Shown here piece after piece: positions 6,086-8,684 of a stretch of DNA of 8,684 bases. Origin of the DNA: JBDSYA01 sp039925865 (GTDB lineage Bacteria; Bacteroidota; Ignavibacteria; Tepidaquicellales; Tepidaquicellaceae); NCBI GenBank assembly GCA_039925865.1, contig JBDSYA010000211.1, positions 1-8,684 of the forward strand, given 5' to 3'. The first letter of the stretch is position 1, and each line of letters begins with the position of its first letter. The notes beneath the pieces are model-generated. The model was given only the letters and a program-made list of their open reading frames with translations, was not told where the DNA came from and searched no databases. Made by a program: the position numbers and the translations under genes.

Positions 6086-7633
6086 TTAAATCTGCTTTCC
6101 TTTAACTTTTATACTTTTAGTTTTGGGTGAAAGTCCATTTGCTTGTTCAATTTCTTTTATCTTATCATGAAACCAGTTGGAGGCGCTATAACTATTCATT
6201 ATCAAATCTTTTACTTCAAAATATTTTTCTTTTTTGAAGTCATTCCTCAGGCTAAATAAATTATTAATGATCTCAATATAATTTTTAGTCAAAGAGGTTT
6301 TCTTTTCATTCATCCCAACCGAATCAATTAGGGTTTTATTATTTGTCAGAAAATGTTTGTAAGTATCTTTTTCACAAATAAAGGACTCATAGTCATTCAT
6401 CTCATATAAGATTTTAACTCTTAATGACTTGGATAAAATTTTCTTACCGATAGCTTTAATTTCAAGTTCATTCAGATAACGAAGAGAATTAACGAAATTT
6501 CTTTCAATGAAGTTTAATATACACTTTATTTCAATATTCATATTTTCGAAAGTTTCGGGATTAAGACTGTTCTGATACCTTTCAACAAAGGTTCTGATCT
6601 TGTCACCTCGATTAACATTTGCGCAATGCATTATATAATATGAGAATATATGTTCTTCAATCCACTTTTGGGAAGGAGATTTGATAATATTCTTATCAAT
6701 CATGGAATCAAAAATATCAAGGAGTTCATAATTAGGATTTGTTCCGGCAGGAGGGTTATTTACATAAGAATTTATAAGGCAATTGTGGAGACTTCTTATT
6801 TCCAGATCTGATAATACATTTTGGCCCCGCAAAACATTTTCTTTGAATGTGAAGTATGAGTTTTCATTTCCGTCTTTTTTTTGAGATTCGAACATTTGGT
6901 GATATAGTTTTATAACATCATGTCCTTCAATAGAAAACTTCTTTAAATTGTCCATTATAGAATTCATCTTACCTTCTACGACATTTCTAAGGAAGAATAC
7001 AACAGGATTATCATCAATACTACTACCTTCGTTAAATTTAACAGCTATAATGTCATTATAAACCTTTAGACACATTACTAAAAATTCTGACATAATATTT
7101 GCAGCTTTCAAATTTATTTTGTCCGAAAGGCTATATGTTTTATTAACATGAAGGGTGTAAAGTTGATTGAAATCATACATCTCACTCCTAAAATTAAAAT
7201 ATTCCGTGGAGCGACAGTTGTTCTTTTTAAAATAATTCAAATCAAACTTAGTCTGGAAGCCTTCGATTTTTTTGTAAAAGTAATCCGGCAGATATTTATC
7301 AAGAAGGCCATTGAGTAAATATTTACAGTGAGCAGGTTCATCTACTGCAAAGTTTTGAGAAACAATGAACTGTTCTGCGAGTTTATTAAGATCAAAGATG
7401 AGATTTTTTATTATACCGTAATTATAGTCCTTCTCTGGAAATAATTTTTCCCATATTTTCTCTTTTCCTAATTTCTCATTATCAAATCCCGGCGAATGCT
7501 TTTTTATTTCAATAAATAAATTAATAACGTTTTTATTTTTATTGAAGTAGGGAGAATTTACAAAGTCTTCGAACTTAGTCAGTTCTTTCGGACTAAATGT
7601 GCGAATAATTTCGAGGAGCGAGCTTTTATGCAT
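6086..7633 (-). CDS. Hypothetical helical protein, first gene of a paralogous pair (515 residues)
   Basis: The protein begins MHKSSLLEIIRTFSPKEL, with FEDFVNSPYFNKNKNV at 21-36 and YNYGI at 70-74, and is clearly a duplicate of the 489-residue protein downstream. It is probably a soluble helical protein without signal or transmembrane sequence. Conservation between the pair is highest over residues 1-90 and much lower in the centre (about 95-400). It returns weakly near the C-terminus (NNLFSLRNDF; NWFHDKIKEIEQ). The C-terminal extension (LSPKTKSIKVKGKQI) is basic and absent from the paralog, although both proteins end with a KVKG motif. It is the promoter-proximal gene of the operon and diverges from the CBS-HEPN gene across a 293-nt spacer. 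Function is unknown; a conserved N-terminal domain with a variable core could mean a shared partner and differing ligands, but that is inference. Confidence 0.85.
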   Translation of the reverse strand: MHKSSLLEIIRTFSPKELTKFEDFVNSPYFNKNKNVINLFIEIKKHSPGFDNEKLGKEKIWEKLFPEKDYNYGIIKNLIFDLNKLAEQFIVSQNFAVDEPAHCKYLLNGLLDKYLPDYFYKKIEGFQTKFDLNYFKKNNCRSTEYFNFRSEMYDFNQLYTLHVNKTYSLSDKINLKAANIMSEFLVMCLKVYNDIIAVKFNEGSSIDDNPVVFFLRNVVEGKMNSIMDNLKKFSIEGHDVIKLYHQMFESQKKDGNENSYFTFKENVLRGQNVLSDLEIRSLHNCLINSYVNNPPAGTNPNYELLDIFDSMIDKNIIKSPSQKWIEEHIFSYYIMHCANVNRGDKIRTFVERYQNSLNPETFENMNIEIKCILNFIERNFVNSLRYLNELEIKAIGKKILSKSLRVKILYEMNDYESFICEKDTYKHFLTNNKTLIDSVGMNEKKTSLTKNYIEIINNLFSLRNDFKKEKYFEVKDLIMNSYSASNWFHDKIKEIEQANGLSPKTKSIKVKGKQI

Positions 7634-7926
7634 TCGTTTATTATGAATTTTTAATTATTTCGGAAAGTATTTATTGTTCTTCCCTCCATCGACAAATATA
7701 ATATTAAATCTGCAAATTTCTAATGTAATTAATAAATTGCAGAGGCTACAAGCTAAATCGACAGGAAACTTAATGATGAAAACAATTAATGTGATACTTC
7801 TACCACTTATCGACAGTGAAATGAATGAAGCAAAGGAGTATATTGAATGTATAATTAAGTTTAGGTAATACTTTTATGGAAAAGCAGTTTTCTTAATAGA
7901 AAACATTTATTTGAATTCAACCTGTT
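7634..7926. other. Divergent intergenic region with weak promoter-like motif
   Basis: This spacer separates the minus-strand paralog operon from the plus-strand CBS-HEPN gene, so promoters for both should lie here. On the minus strand TATATTTG (7700-7693) fits the Bacteroidetes -7 consensus TAnnTTTG, about 60 nt before the 515-codon gene. The nearest TTTG upstream (7716-7713) is only 12 nt away, too close for a normal -33 box, so the call is weak. A short open frame from ATG 7773 to 7868 (MMKTINVILLPLIDSEMNEA..., 31 codons) has AGGA eight bases upstream of its ATG but no recognisable product. I do not call it a gene. A small hairpin lies at 7887-7904. Confidence 0.4.
7887..7904 (+). promoter_or_regulatory. 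Perfect 7-bp inverted repeat upstream of the CBS-HEPN gene
   Basis: GTTTTCT-TAAT-AGAAAAC is a perfect dyad with a 4-nt centre, ending 22 nt before the ATG of the CBS-HEPN gene. It could be a binding site for a dimeric regulator (possible autoregulation) or a weak hairpin in the leader. It is AT-rich and may be chance. Confidence 0.3.
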
Positions 7927-8684
7927 ATGAAAAATTCAAGCCTGCAACAGACACATCAGGAATTCACGATATCATCGATCTTCAAAAGCCAATCAGACTG
8001 GATCTATGGAAGACACAATGAAACAATAGAACAGGCTTTTGACAAAATGCAAAAAAACAAATTTGATATTTTGCCGGTCAGAGATGCCGATGGTATTTTT
8101 AAAAAATATTTCAAAACAAAAGAATCGGGAGAGTTTGGAGTGAATGACATCAAGCTATTCGAAATAAAACCGAAGGATTGCTTAGATCACTTTACAAATA
8201 TTAAAGATGCAGTAAAAGCATTTGCCAAAGCATTCGCTAAGAGTGACCGAAACTTCTTCTTTGTTAAAAATGGAAAGGAAGTTGCCGGGTTATTAACTGC
8301 AGGAAATCTTAACAGCAAGCATGTATATGTTTATTTGTATAATCTGATCTCACAGCTGGAATTTGAATTGGGCATGCTGATCAACAAATCCGGAATAGAT
8401 GACAATGAATTGTTCGGTATACTCGAAGAGAATAATAGGTCAGTAAAACCTAACTTGCGGTATAAGAGAGAAATTAAAAAAGGACTGGACCATAAGTTCA
8501 TAGAGTGCGCTTACTTAGGCGACATGGCGTGGATTATCAAAGAGAAGAATTTACACAGGAAGATTAAAATGACCGGGAAAGATTTTGATTCATCAATTAA
8601 GCTTGTAAATAAACTAAGGAACATAGTAGCTCACCCGGTTAACAGCCTGATCAAAGGAAAAAATTCTATTGTCGAACTTGATAT
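7927..8684 (+). CDS. CBS-domain protein with C-terminal HEPN-like region (3' end outside window)
   Basis: The open frame starts at ATG 7927 (in-frame TGA at 7912 limits it) and stays open to the window edge, giving 252 visible residues. Residues about 30-66 (TIEQAFDKMQKNKFDILPVRDADG) and 84-130 (IKDAVKAF...NFFFVKNGKEVAGLLTAGNLN) have the pattern of two CBS motifs, which as a pair commonly bind adenine nucleotides. From about 132 the protein is helical (YVYLYNLISQLEFELGMLI). Later comes LVNKLRNIVAHP, where R231-N-I-V-A-H236 is the R-x4-H signature of HEPN domains, many of which are RNases in toxin, abortive-infection and CRISPR-linked systems. There is no signal peptide or membrane segment. 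A nucleotide-gated RNase or a regulatory scaffold is inferred; activity is not shown. It is divergent from the helical paralog operon, with a small dyad just upstream. The missing C-terminus could hold further domains. Confidence 0.8.
   Translation, partial: MKNSSLQQTHQEFTISSIFKSQSDWIYGRHNETIEQAFDKMQKNKFDILPVRDADGIFKKYFKTKESGEFGVNDIKLFEIKPKDCLDHFTNIKDAVKAFAKAFAKSDRNFFFVKNGKEVAGLLTAGNLNSKHVYVYLYNLISQLEFELGMLINKSGIDDNELFGILEENNRSVKPNLRYKREIKKGLDHKFIECAYLGDMAWIIKEKNLHRKIKMTGKDFDSSIKLVNKLRNIVAHPVNSLIKGKNSIVELD

Noticed and set aside
7674..7868. 64-codon frame from TTG (or 31 codons from ATG 7773) in the divergent spacer
   Set aside because: It has a weak start and no recognisable motif or conservation evidence; only an AGGA before the inner ATG hints at translation. 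Left as a note in the spacer entry.

Overview
The window looks like a chromosomal segment from a member of the Bacteroidota/Chlorobi/Ignavibacteria superphylum, most likely Ignavibacteria. The evidence is AT-rich DNA, intergenic spacers full of low-complexity 'tttagatttt' and 'aactaataac' runs, A-rich leaders instead of strong Shine-Dalgarno sites, and large secreted FG-GAP proteins. Those proteins end in a linker domain plus a dockerin-like double EF-hand tail (YSGDVNQDG...IDNDAYNF...ADNNAANFV...P), an architecture I associate with Ignavibacteria. The taxonomic call is from style and family memory, not from a marker gene.

Left half (1-4500, + strand). The window opens in the last 43 codons of a dockerin-tailed gene. 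About 92 nt after its stop is a 74-nt structured element. Next is a 1070-codon gene for a secreted protein with 14 FG-GAP repeats, mostly on an exact 174-bp period. It ends in a dockerin-like module nearly identical to the tail of the first gene. About 89 nt after its stop lies a second copy of the structured element. The two copies keep a 14-bp closing stem with two compensatory differences (G-C to A-U, and U.G to C-G), and the enclosed sequence is almost unchanged. A 212-codon orphan ORF follows. Just past its stop is a 28-nt fossil of the same dockerin tail, so this part of the genome appears to have been built by duplication and partial loss of dockerin-tailed genes.

Middle and right (4607-7633, - strand). 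Two tandem paralogous genes (515 and 489 codons, 9 nt apart, an apparent operon) encode large, probably helical cytoplasmic proteins of unknown function. Their first 90 residues align without gaps (about 66 identities by hand count), while the rest has diverged strongly.

Right edge (7927-8684, + strand). A gene divergent from that operon runs off the window. Its product has an N-terminal tandem CBS-type region and a C-terminal helical region carrying an R-x4-H motif (RNIVAH, residues 231-236) of HEPN type. It is a candidate nucleotide-sensing RNase or related regulator.

The most promising unexplained items are the covarying RNA-like element repeated behind the dockerin genes and the CBS-HEPN protein. 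No tRNA, rRNA, transposase or CRISPR array was seen.
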